This document shows, one piece after another, positions 13,076-23,510 of a DNA stretch of 64,000 nucleotides. Source of the DNA: Certhia americana (taxonomy: Eukaryota > Chordata > Aves > Passeriformes > Certhiidae); NCBI GenBank assembly GCA_018697195.1, contig CM031879.1:26719660-26783659 (forward strand), read 5' to 3'. Position numbers and translations under genes: made by a program. The notes under the pieces are model-generated. The model was not told where the DNA came from. It worked only from the letters and a program-made list of their open reading frames with translations, and made no database searches. The stretch's first letter is position 1. Every line of letters starts with the position of its first letter.

Positions 13076-15936
13076 CAGAGAGAACATCAATGGAGACTTA
13101 CAAAACAAAGATCCCTGGAACAGCAGATTTTTGTTTCAATTTTCACCACATTGCTCTGGTCTAGACTCTGTGTTATTTTTATGTATAACTGATATTGACA
13201 ACCAAAATGCATTACAGAGCTTGGGCATGTATTTCAAGAAGGACAATTTTTTTAAATCCAAAACTCAAAACATCTGAGAGAGCATGTTTTCACTGTGTGA
13301 AAGTTCAGTTGGGAATGATTTTCATGGCAGATGAATTACACTGGTATTGCTACTATTGCATCAATTGATACTTACTGTTGAGGAAGGGTGCTAAGCATCT
13401 CTTCTTCAGATATCTTTACGATTTTATCTGCTTCAGTCTTGGCAGAATTAATGAGACCATTGCCTCTACAATTCTCGCTTCCCACCTCAAGGTATCTTTT
13501 AAGTTATCTGGATATTTGTATTGTTTCATATGTTTTTTATGCTAAATGGTACTAAATAATTAAGTGCTTCACAAATTGTAATTTTCACAATCCTTTAACT
13601 GTAATGTGATTGAATTCTTTTTCTCCACTTTATATTGTCCTTTGGCTATGCTAGGAACCCATGTTCAAAAAGACTTTTTAACGCTGCTGCCCAGAGGGCT
13701 CAGAGGAGCCAGGAGTCCTGACAAGCTGCAGTGAGGCTGATGCACAGCACAGGGGTGGCTGCAGCTGAGCAGAGGCTGGGTGGCAGTGGTGTCCCTGTGG
13801 CTAGGCAGCAAGGGCTGGGTGGGTACCCACCCCTGCAAACTGCTGATGTGTGACAAATCTCTCCTCTGAAGCTGACAAGATCTTCATTTTGGCTTTTCAT
13901 TGCAGGAAAAAGGAGAGGGGTTCAGACTAAGGATCTGAAATTTCATTCAGAGATAAAGCAGGATTTGCTATGCTAATTTCTTTTCCACAGAACATCAAAA
14001 TAGAAGGAAAAGAGGCGTCGTCAATCGGATTTCATTTGTCTCCATCCATGGAGTTCTGCAGGAGGTTTTTTTTAATTTTTTGTACATTTTTCTTCCTAAG
14101 CCCTTATACCTGAGTTCAGACCTCACATTTCTGTTTCTTAGTGGGTGAGTGTTGCAGGGATCTGGGGTTTGGCAGAGCACACTGGTAAGGCTCAGCTCTG
14201 GTGTGGGGGCTCAGGGCACCCTGACATGGGTGGGGTGGCACGGGGCTGGGAACAGGCTTGTGCCCAGGCAGTCTGCCAGGTCAGCATCCAGCAGAAAGAC
14301 CCCTGCACCTCCCTGACAGCTGCTACAGTAACCAAACACCAGCAATTTTCAGTGAAAGACATATCTAATAACATTAATTTTCTTCTAGAGCAGACGGTAA
14401 GGTAACTAGAGCCAGGTTGATTGGGCTTTGCTGGGACATTTACCTAATGATCTTCTAGAAAGCAGGTGCACTGACAATGATTTTAAACTTTAGAAAGCCC
14501 AAATAGTGTACAAAGTAAACCTTTAATGCTGCGGGGATTTTAAAGAAGAGAAAATTGCATTTGTTTTAAATGATTACAAAGAATTTTCTGAAGACAACAG
14601 AATTAATGGTGCTTTTATGGCAGTTAGTGACTGTCAACAGAGTTGATTATAGTTCACTTTTTTTTTTTAACTCAAACTAGCCAGTTTTTAGCAAACTCAG
14701 CTAGTCTGACTAGCTGACAGACACAGAAGTAGTGTGGGCAGCTCCTCCTGCAGCTGTGAAGTGTATTGTGAGGTGTATTCCTGCATCCATCTTTCTATCA
14801 AGTGTGTGTTGGAAGCCAGGTCTGAGATTCAATCACATTCACCACCTAATTCTGTCTTTAGGATGATGAAGCTATGATTAGTTACACACAAGCATCCAAC
14901 TCCCCTCTGTCCAACTACTTCTTTAGAGACATGGGTCATATCTGTGTTACAAAAGTATTTTTTACTGTAGTAATGTTAACTTCTGACAGTTATATTACAA
15001 CATCTTTATACCTTGGTGAAAGAGAAAAGCAGCTGCTTTTACGGCCTGATTCAATACAGTTCTCCTTTTTAGCTTCGATACCATGAAAATCCATTCAAGG
15101 CTATGAAAACTTCCCTAATCCTGATGTGTTTTTCTAGGGCACAGTAGGCCATTTATATGGGGCAAGACAGAATTATCTATGTTATTGCTGTATCCCTTGA
15201 CAGTTTTTCCAGATTGTCTTGTATGAGCTTTGAAAGTGAATGGTGATGTGTCCTTATTGGTAAATGTGTCTCTGTACTGGTTGTGCCATATTCATGACAA
15301 ACTGCTCTCAATATCTTCACTTTTGAAATATTCGTGTGTACCAAAACTACTCTTGTAGATTTATTGAACTAATGGCACTTATGCTCAAAGGGACTTTTAG
15401 CAAGGGACTTCCTCAAGTCATGAGTATTTTTTCTTTTTTTACTTCTGTACTGATTAGCAGTATGAAACTTAAAACTTTTAATTAAGAAACCACACAAGTG
15501 GTTTCATTTGAGTACTGGAGACTGCAAGGGTGGCCTCAGCAGAACTTGGATGGGTGTAACAGCCCTCCATAATACATTCTTTGAAAAGCTCTGTAAAGTC
15601 TTAAAAGGCTTATTAAATTGATGCTCTTGCAAAACTGGTGTTACTTATTTTATAAGAATGTAAAAAAAGGAAGAGCTTTTCCAATGACAGGTATCAGAGG
15701 AAAGAACAGAGGCAAGGAGTTCCTCACCACTGTTCTTGTCCTCTGAACCAGTCCCTGCTGCTTCAGCACTTGAATTAATTTTGTACAGTGAGTTCAGTTT
15801 CTCATTGAGGCTTTTCATTGATATTTGCTGTTGTTTGATCTGGGCCTGAACTTGGCATATATCAGTTCCAAATGGTCATTATTTCCCACACAGGTATAAA
15901 AAAACTCAGATATAATCTTCAGCTGTTGGGAAAACT

Positions 15937-15938
<2 letters not shown>
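13076..15938. other. Non-coding stretch with two GC-richer patches
   Basis: Patches at about 13680-13850 and 14150-14320 are richer in CAG/CTG and GGG but have no CpG island, exon structure or recognised repeat. The rest is AT-rich and featureless. Confidence 0.55.

Positions 15939-15969
<31 letters not shown>
15939..15969 (+). repeat. Poly-T homopolymer, 31 bp
   Basis: There are 31 consecutive T. Read on the minus strand this would be an A-tail, but no AATAAA signal precedes it in that orientation and no target-site duplication is visible. It is therefore treated as a simple homopolymer and not as the tail of a retrocopy. Confidence 0.97.
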
Positions 15970-15974
<5 letters not shown>

Positions 15975-17072
15975 TGAAACAGATGTAGCTTGAAAAGCTT
16001 TGAAACTGATCAGGATAATAATAAAATGCACTTTTATAGATGTGTTTGAAGTTCAAAGTCATTATGTCATCATTAATGCTGGTTGACTCTATTTTGTATT
16101 AGCAGCTAACATTAGCTAAGGAGCTTTCAGCTAAAGAGATATTCTAGCTTTTTGTGCAAGAACTGGTAAATTTGGAGCTTTAGAATTGGAATAGTAAAGG
16201 GATCATGTTTCCAATATTAGATTTCTGAAGAGGAAAATGCTAAACACAGGCAAGCTACCAGCAAGGGGTTGCATGGAGGGTCTCAGAGCTGTTCTATGTC
16301 TCATAGCTCCCAGGAGTTGGTGAATTATGGGCTTCCCAGGCAGGTAGATGACTAGTGAACAATTAACTGTTGCAAAGTTGTCTAATACCTTTTTGAACTC
16401 TTTTCTGCTTTTTGCTTCCTTTGAGGCTCAATAATGCATTCCACTGTCAAATTTCATGGAAAAAAAGAAAAAATCCAGGCTTCCTTTTTTTGTTATAAAT
16501 GTATCATCTTATTATTTTGTTGTGTAATGTGAGAAGGAATGCATTCTGTATCAGGAGAATACATATAAAGATTGAAGATGCAGAGAAAGTGAACTATTAT
16601 CTGTATTTCTCATTTGTGCTTCATAGCTCTTCCATTTTCTTTACATGATTTAGAGATGGAAAGACCAGGAGTGCTGGCTGTATGGATAAAATATGGATAT
16701 TTCTCGTGTTTGTGCAGTTTCAATAGTTCCTGCTCCATTGTTAGTCTTTTTCTCAGGCAATTCGAGGAAACTACCCACAACTCCACATCTATTTTTTTAG
16801 TAGATATAATTACTTTAGAGACCATGACTCTGACTATTTTAGCAGTGTTCCCTAAGTGCATTATTTAATGTTTATTGACATGGGTCTTCACATCTAAATT
16901 TTCCATATTCCGAGTTTTTTCCCACAATTTCATTTATACGCTTTAGGTTTGGCTATCCTGATTAATTCTTGTTTCTTTTAAATCATTTTAAGCTTATTTA
17001 TCAGTAATTCTAATCTGGGTCCTCCATAGTGTTAAATCTCTCTAGTGCAGTCAAGAGCCATCAGCCTGGTTT

Positions 17073-17086
17073 CATAGGATCCTATG
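17073..17086. repeat. 14-bp uninterrupted palindrome
   Basis: CATAGGATCCTATG is its own reverse complement. It is isolated, with no known site match assigned. Confidence 0.85.
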
Positions 17087-17627
17087 GTTTAAAAAAAGTG
17101 CAGTTGTGTGAGATGGTTTCCTTATAACTAACTGATGAGAGAGAGAAAGTCAAGAGAAAGTCAAAGTCCTTCCAGAAGATGTTAACCAAGTTGTGACACC
17201 AACATTTATGTGTTCCAAATGTCTTAAAGTTCACTGCTAGGCATCATTTGGTTTTCTGAAACAGCACCCTAATTATTATAGCACCAGTTTAAAGGTGGTA
17301 AGGAAGCTACCCAGAGTAAAAACCATGGGGAAAAAGTATCCTGAACGATATTTTAAGAAAGAAAAGGGAAGAAAAGTTTCTGAGCAGTCTGAAGTTTGGC
17401 TATTAGATGTGGTAAGGGAACTGTGCTTTTCCCAAAGAAGGCTAGCCAGCTCATTCACATTGTATTGATGGATAAACGGGTTAAAATGGGGAGGTTATTT
17501 TGTTTTTTTCCTTGTATAGAACAGAACGAACAAGTAGAACTTGTATTGTAAGCAATCGTGGAAGAGAGAATTCCTTATGTGCTTCCTTCCATTTCCCTTC
17601 AGACAGGTATTTGCATTTTGGACAAGG

Positions 17628-17655
17628 AATCCCATAAATCCCATAGGATCCCATA
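17628..17655 (+). repeat. Short tandem repeat of AATCCCATA, three copies
   Basis: Two exact 9-bp units (AATCCCATA) are followed by a third, GGATCCCATA, with one inserted or changed base. Small slippage repeat. Confidence 0.8.
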
Positions 17656-19400
17656 GATGCCATGTCAATTTAATCATGGATAGGGATAACAATCAATAGA
17701 TACCAATAGACTGGACTTGTGTAATGTGATGTTATGGGTGCTCCCTGCCTTCCAGGAGGCATTTGAGCCCAATGGAAAATTCCACTTATGGAGCCCATCT
17801 GATTTACAGTCAGACAGGCCTAAATAGTCTTCAGAGAAATTATAGTCCTTCTGGGAAATACAGAACATAGGAATTCCATGTGCTGCCTCTTCTCTTGCCA
17901 CCTTTAATTTTGCTGTGACTTTGATCAGTGCATGAAATCTTGGTAGTGGTAGTAAAGGATATGAGATTAACCAAATATCTTTCCTAAATTAATATTCCAG
18001 AGAATATTGCATTTTGTTGTAGATACAAATTCTTAGTTTTTATGTTCATGCATTTTTAAGTATGCTCTGATGACTGTGGAAAACATATAGCATTTTTAAT
18101 TTGAGTAAGATTTTCATGTATCTTGTATGAATTGTGGTAAGATTTTCTAGTTTATTATATTTGCAAAAATCCATTTTATTGAAGACTAAGCCCACTTCAA
18201 TGACTTTGTACTTCCATAGTTTGCACCTTCATTTAGCCTGCTGGTTAATATATACATTATGTTACTTTAGAGTTCAAGCTGGCTATTTTATATGCAAATT
18301 CTGTGTCTTTGGGTTATATTTACTGAAGGTGTTAAAGTTTTTCTCTGCAATCATAGGTCTGGAAGATTCCTTGTTTTTCTAATATGCAAATATACTGATG
18401 CTTAAGATCACCTGATTCCAGCAGCTGAGGTTTTATGAAAAACATTAAATTTCCCAACAAACTAAAAGATCTACCCAGACTGAGGTTAAACTTTATGAGT
18501 TCAAGCCTTTGCTCAGAACAGTAGGGATATGCAAAAGCTTTCTCCAGCTCCATTTTTCTTATGATCCTTCTGTTTTATAGCTACGCAGCCTTTAGACTAT
18601 AAATTGCATTGCCATCTGTTCTATGAGCCACATTTTTGGGAATTTTCAAAATTTGTATAGTAAATGCTGTGGGGTTGGTACGTCAGAAGGACAATTTGAA
18701 TTCATCAGGGCTTGCAAAGACAACTTGAAATTCCACATGTGCTTCACTGAGTTTCACCACTGAGTTTGGACCAACAGCTTCACTATCCTTAAAATTATTG
18801 TTGTATTTTATTATGTGTCTTTTAGGTGTGTGATAAAGAAGATATAAATGAGTGAGTGGTCTTTAATTTGCAGTGTCATTGTCTTGAATTTTTTGCAATG
18901 ATAAATTTTCTAGCATGGGTGCTTATAATTAGAAATTGCTGTACCTCGATGATGTAACTATATATCAAATGTAAGTACTCTTCTAGATACTTATAATTAA
19001 TTAGAGGACCTAAATAAGGACCTAGACATTGTTTGAAAATGTTAACAATTTTTGTTGTAACTCTCTTAAAATTAAACTCCATCTGTTTGCATTATTAATT
19101 ATTGGTTTGACTGTGAATTATGATTTTAGTTTTTATGGTAAAATTAAATTGAAGGCAATGATCATACAGAACTCCACATTTAAGAAAAGCATTGAATTAT
19201 TGAAATATCTATGAATTACATATAAAATAAGAGTGACCTGATTATGTTTTTGTACCTTTTTGATCCCTTTAGTTATAAAAAGTTGGAGGGTAGTAAAGAC
19301 AAGGAAGAGGGAATGAAAGAAATTGCGTTGTTAACAATGTCAAATTCAACTTGTCCAAAGCACATCACATATTTCTTTTAGTTAGCAGTTCCACCAAGTT

Positions 19401-19420
19401 TTGAATATCATTGAATATCA
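19401..19420 (+). repeat. Exact 10-bp tandem duplication
   Basis: TTGAATATCA occurs twice back to back. Confidence 0.9.
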
Positions 19421-21779
19421 TTCTGTGCTACACAAAGTTCAGTAATTTGACCACGTGTAAGATCGAAGTTGCGTATTTAGATGGAGCTCAGGAATCTGGA
19501 AGTACAGCTTTCCTTCTCTAATAAATCTATTCAGCCCTTCAGACTGTTCCCATTAGTGGTTGCAGAAGCAGAAGACAGAACCTTTTTACTCTGTATGAGC
19601 AGAGGGCAGGGACTTGGTAAATTAATGGAAAAACTTATGTTGTCTCCAGAGAAGTAAACAAAAGTACCAGTAAAGAACAAAATAAAATAGACACGGTAAA
19701 GGGAAACTGCTGAAAGCTTAACTGTAGCTTTCCATTGCTTATTTTGTCTATTAGTTTTTGTTGTTGTTGTTTACTGTGTATAATTGGAAACCTGTAAAAA
19801 TATACCCTTTTTTCCCTAAATTTTTAAGAACTAATTTTAAGAAACTATCAAAAATATACCAGGGTAAATAATGTTTCTTTTCAAGAATGTAGTTTAGCTT
19901 TCAAACTGTGTATGTGTCAGAGGAAGAAGTCATGTCAGTGGAAGAAGAGAACACTTTCATCGAAAGATGGCATGGTTGTCCTTGCATGACTGTTGTCTTG
20001 TTCATTGATCTGGCTTTCTTAAGTTCAAAATTTACACATCTGAGAATCTTTCTGTACCTCACAACATAGAAACCTTCAAAGATTGAGTTGATGTTTGCTA
20101 CATGGGTTTAAACCTCTCAGCATGAACAGCATTTCATATGAGTGTGGAGGAGTAGAGCAGAGGCTGATTCTTTCTAACAATGATGAACCTGCCTCTACAT
20201 GGTTTGTCTTTGAAATTCTTGGGCTTCGGAGGAAATTCATAACCAAACCTGCCTTCTCAGGTTCTTCCACCAAATGAAAACTGATCTTACTGTTCTGTTT
20301 CAGAACTGTGCTAGAAGCTGGTATATGAAGAGCTTGCTCTGTTTATGGTCATTATTTGATTCTTCCTGACTCTGCACATTTATTAAAGGAGGTGAAATTT
20401 AATTAAGGTTTAGTCTCAACCTATTTGTAATTTACCTAGAGGTTCTAGCAAACTTTACTAGTATGCAGTCTGCAGCAATGGTCCAGTTTTTCCTGTAGGT
20501 TTCTCTGCTTGGGTCTTATCCTGTATATTAAGTAAAATTAGGGCCCAGAAAATCTGATTATTATATCCCAAGGGGCTGAACTGATAAAGCAGCACATGAT
20601 TGTTGATCTGCTTGCTACCCAATGTTGCTGGTGTTTTAGGAGCTGCTAGATGCAAAGCCAATTTCTTATCAATTAGTGTTCATTAGAAGAATTTCCTGTT
20701 ATTGATTTTAAATGTTTGACAAAGCACTTTTAGGAAAATGCACCCAAAAAAAATAGTAGCTGTACCTGATTTCTTAGTAAATGCAACTCTTTAGGGCCCA
20801 GTGTTAATCTTAACTAGCTGGTTTCATTGGTTTCCAAGTAATTATTTCTGCTTTGGATCCCACCTGCTATCGTCTCCAGATTAAAGATGTTTTGAAACAA
20901 GCACTTGATATAGTTCTTTATGAGCAAAGTTGCTGAGAAAGTAAAGACTGAAAAAAGAAAAGCAACTTTTGCTTTCTCTATCCTGTTTTGTTATGGCATG
21001 GGCTTTTTAACTTGCATAACTACCATTGGATTACATGATGTACAATACAGGAATAAATGTCAGCCTTTCATTAAGTGTGATTTCTATTTGTTTTAGTATT
21101 TAAATGTGGGTTTAGTTTAATTTTAAATGCATCTTTTCCTTTATATACACGCTGAGAATTGTGGCACTATTAAAATCTAATTTACAAATGGTAAAATAGT
21201 ACCTAATGAGATGTTAAAAAAATGGCTTTGATACCTGGGAGTCCTAGGGGGTGTATCTATTGAGTCTTGAGAAATTTGGCCTAAAATTACTATTAATCTG
21301 TTATACATGCAAGAAAGAGACTTGAATGTGAGATTATTTAATAAACAGTAAAATGTGTGTCTATATGTAAAAAGCACCTGGTCAGGCACACCTGCATTTC
21401 CACATATCCTATATATGCACAATAAATTGTTATGGAATTATGCCTTTTAAGCGTAAGTGGAATTTTGGCTATATTTGGCAATGTCAGAGTTGGAGCTATC
21501 TGGGTTAATTTTCTCTCCTTCCTTCTTTAGTTTAAATTTTTTAGCAATATCAGCTCATGTTTCACAAGCACTCTCCTAAAATGCTTACAAATACTTTAAA
21601 TGTATTCTGTGATCCCTGTTGCACAAGGTGGAGACCTAACATAAGACTTGACTTGTGCTTTTCCCACCTCCATTAATGAATTAGTCTCACAATTACTGTA
21701 AAAATTGAGATGAGTGTGGGTGAAATGCATGCAGCTGAGTCTCTCTAACCTTAATAAACAGAGTTGGTATTGACACAAG

Positions 21780-22211
21780 TGAATTTTGTTTAACCACAGT
21801 ACATTTGCTTCTTAATTAGTGAATATTCATCTGTCATCAGCAGCAGCTATGACACCCCTCCCTGCTAACACGTTCTGTCATAAATAATCAATGAGACGCT
21901 ATTAATATTCATGAGTGGGAATCTGTGTAGTCATGTGCACTGATGCAGAGACAGGGGGAGTGTTGCCATGAACTGAGTCGAAACTCTGTGTGTGTATACG
22001 TGAGTGTAAGATAGTTAGGGAAAGGGAAGAAGAGCATGCTGCTACGCACTGCCCTGCCTTGTGCTTCCAGCTAACAGTGGCGTGCCTGTGTGTCGGGGCT
22101 GGAGTGACTGATGAAAAACAGTAGACAAGTCTGGAAGGTGATTCCCTGTCAGTGCATTTGCCTTTCACTGCTGGGGAAATTAGAGGCTTTGCTCTTGTGT
22201 TGCTTATTAGG
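21780..22211 (+). promoter_or_regulatory. Probable alternative promoter and 5' UTR of the short PDZRN4-type isoform
   Basis: This is the sequence directly upstream of a first coding exon, so a transcription start must lie nearby unless an upstream non-coding exon exists. It contains two copies of AATATTCAT, at 21822-21830 and 21904-21912. The first sits in a palindromic TGAATATTCA, a form bound by POU-homeodomain factors. A homeodomain-type TTAATTAG core lies just before it. From about 21940 to 22140 the sequence becomes less AT-rich and gains a few CpGs. There is no clear TATA box at a set distance and no CpG island. No upstream in-frame ATG lies between 22140 and the start codon. The start site and the factors are inference. 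Confidence 0.4.
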
Positions 22212-22280
22212 ATGGGCTGCAATCTGTGCACTTTTCAGAAGAGAGAGGAACACTACAAACTGCTCTATGAAGTTTCACAG
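22212..22280 (+). CDS. PDZRN4: Alternative first coding exon of a PDZRN4-type gene (short isoform)
   Basis: The ATG at 22212 has A at -3 and G at +4, a strong Kozak context. It opens 23 codons, starting MGCNLCTFQK and ending HYKLLYEVSQ. The exon closes in phase 0 on a consensus CAG|GTGAGT donor; past it the frame runs on for only about 20 codons. From memory this peptide is the N-terminus of the short isoform of PDZRN4 (LNX4), with PDZRN3 (LNX3) as the close alternative. The Ser-Gln ending and the AT-rich, large-intron setting favour PDZRN4. In the family the next exon begins VNGKDLS, inside the first PDZ domain. The short protein would therefore lack the RING and TRAF-type zinc fingers and the front of PDZ1, but keep PDZ2 and the C-terminal region. 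Gly2 and Cys3/Cys6 form a candidate myristoylation plus palmitoylation signal. That next exon was not found in the window. The exon is very likely real; the choice of paralogue is less certain. Confidence 0.75.
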
Positions 22281-22286
22281 GTGAGT
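22281..22286 (+). other. Splice donor of the PDZRN4-type first exon
   Basis: GTGAGT directly follows CAG, a full match to the vertebrate U1 consensus. It fixes the exon end at 22280 in phase 0. No matching acceptor followed by the expected VNGKDLS coding sequence was seen before 64000, so this intron is longer than 41.7 kb. Confidence 0.75.
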
Positions 22287-23329
22287 GCCGAGGATATTAC
22301 CAGCGTCTCCAGGGTAAAAATGTGTGTGCTTTACAAACAGTAAGTAGAGATGCTTTTGTTTTGCTTTGCCTTTTTTCTTTCCTTTGCAAAACTGCTAGTT
22401 AAATTGTTTGGGGGGAGGTTGGTAATTATTAGTATTTTGGGTGCCTGTTGTTTTCTGCTCAATGCCACTCCCCCTTCAGATGACTTCCTGTGGGATTCTT
22501 TTAACATTTTTGTGCATCTTCTGCCAAGATGTCAGTCATATAGCAGCAGTCTTGTGAACCATATTGGTGATGTTTTAAGGGAACCCTTGGCTTGGGTAAT
22601 AAGACTGATTTCAGGCAATTGCACTGCTGCATCTGAAAGCCTTAGGTCTGTGATCTCAGGTATTTTTTAAGTTAAGGAACAAAGTTTTTATGGCATGTCT
22701 GTGGTGGCTGACAAGTATGTTAAATTTTCAGATTAATTAATTAAAATTGAAATAATTCTGAAACATGTTGTCACCTTTAAGCAGGTACTGAGTACAACAG
22801 GGTTCCATGGGTGAGGTGTGCTGCTTGTTCATTCATTGTGTGTGTGTTATTTCTGTATACTGCTAGACAAAGATCATAATCCCTTTTAGGTATTTTGGTG
22901 TCTCTTTCAGCATCCTAACAGAGTAGTGCATAGCAGAGTAGCAGTCTGCTGCTGCTGTGTCCCCAGCTCCCTAAGAATAAGATAAGAAAAGATGAAATAA
23001 GTACTTCCCCATAATAGCCTATAATTTTTGCTCAGATCCTATTGAACCAGTATTTGATTTTCAGCTTTTTTTGTTTGTTTTTTTTCCTCTTGGCATAGCA
23101 GACTCACGCATACTAAAGTTAGTGCCTTTCAGCATCTGTTCTCTCCCTCTCTATAATTTGTTCTGCTTTTGACACATTGCCATTGATAGAGGCTGAACAC
23201 TGGCAGTTTTGGACTGTGCTGCTGCTGACAGGCAGTGCAGGGAGGAAAAAACAGCTTAGAATGTTGGTGGTCTATTGGCACAGCAGCAGCTAAGTGCCCA
23301 GTGCCGACTGGTTCCCTCCGAGTTCCTCC

Positions 23330-23510
23330 TGACGTGATTCATTTCACAGTGGGCTAATTACAAAGTGGATTCTCTACACATGAAGCAGCCTCCTCAGTTG
23401 TGGTGTTAATGCACATTTTCATGGTAATGTGATCAGAGCCTCATTAGCCAGTTTCCAGAATGATCCTCTGCATTAATTAAATATAAAAATGACTCTTTTT
23501 ATCACCATAG
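23330..23510. promoter_or_regulatory. Candidate conserved non-coding element 1 kb downstream of the first exon
   Basis: Contains GGGCTAATTACAAAG, GTTAATGCAC, CCTCATTAGCCAG, GCATTAATTAAATA and CTTTTTATCACC within 180 bp, with no repeat features. It lies in the first kilobases of the intron after the PDZRN4-type exon, a usual place for enhancers of that promoter. Function is inferred. Confidence 0.25.

Larger units (their letters stand above)
15970..21779. other. AT-rich non-coding stretch before the PDZRN4-type promoter
   Basis: No coding exon, repeat body or RNA gene was seen apart from the small palindrome and tandem repeats listed separately. Places open on both strands (16610-16868 and 20076-20277) have no recognisable motif. 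It would be an intron of the long isoform if that promoter lies further upstream. Confidence 0.55.

Noticed and set aside
16610..16868. About 84-codon frames open on both strands over the same interval
   Set aside because: No recognisable residues or exon borders in either; two-strand openness over about 250 bp occurs by chance in AT-rich DNA.
22152..22211. In-frame extension upstream of the MGC start
   Set aside because: It opens with GTG, not ATG; the ATG at 22212 has the strong Kozak context and matches the remembered isoform start.
22281..22343. Continuation of the exon frame past the donor (about 20 codons)
   Set aside because: Begins exactly at a consensus GTGAGT and loses all family similarity, so it is intron.
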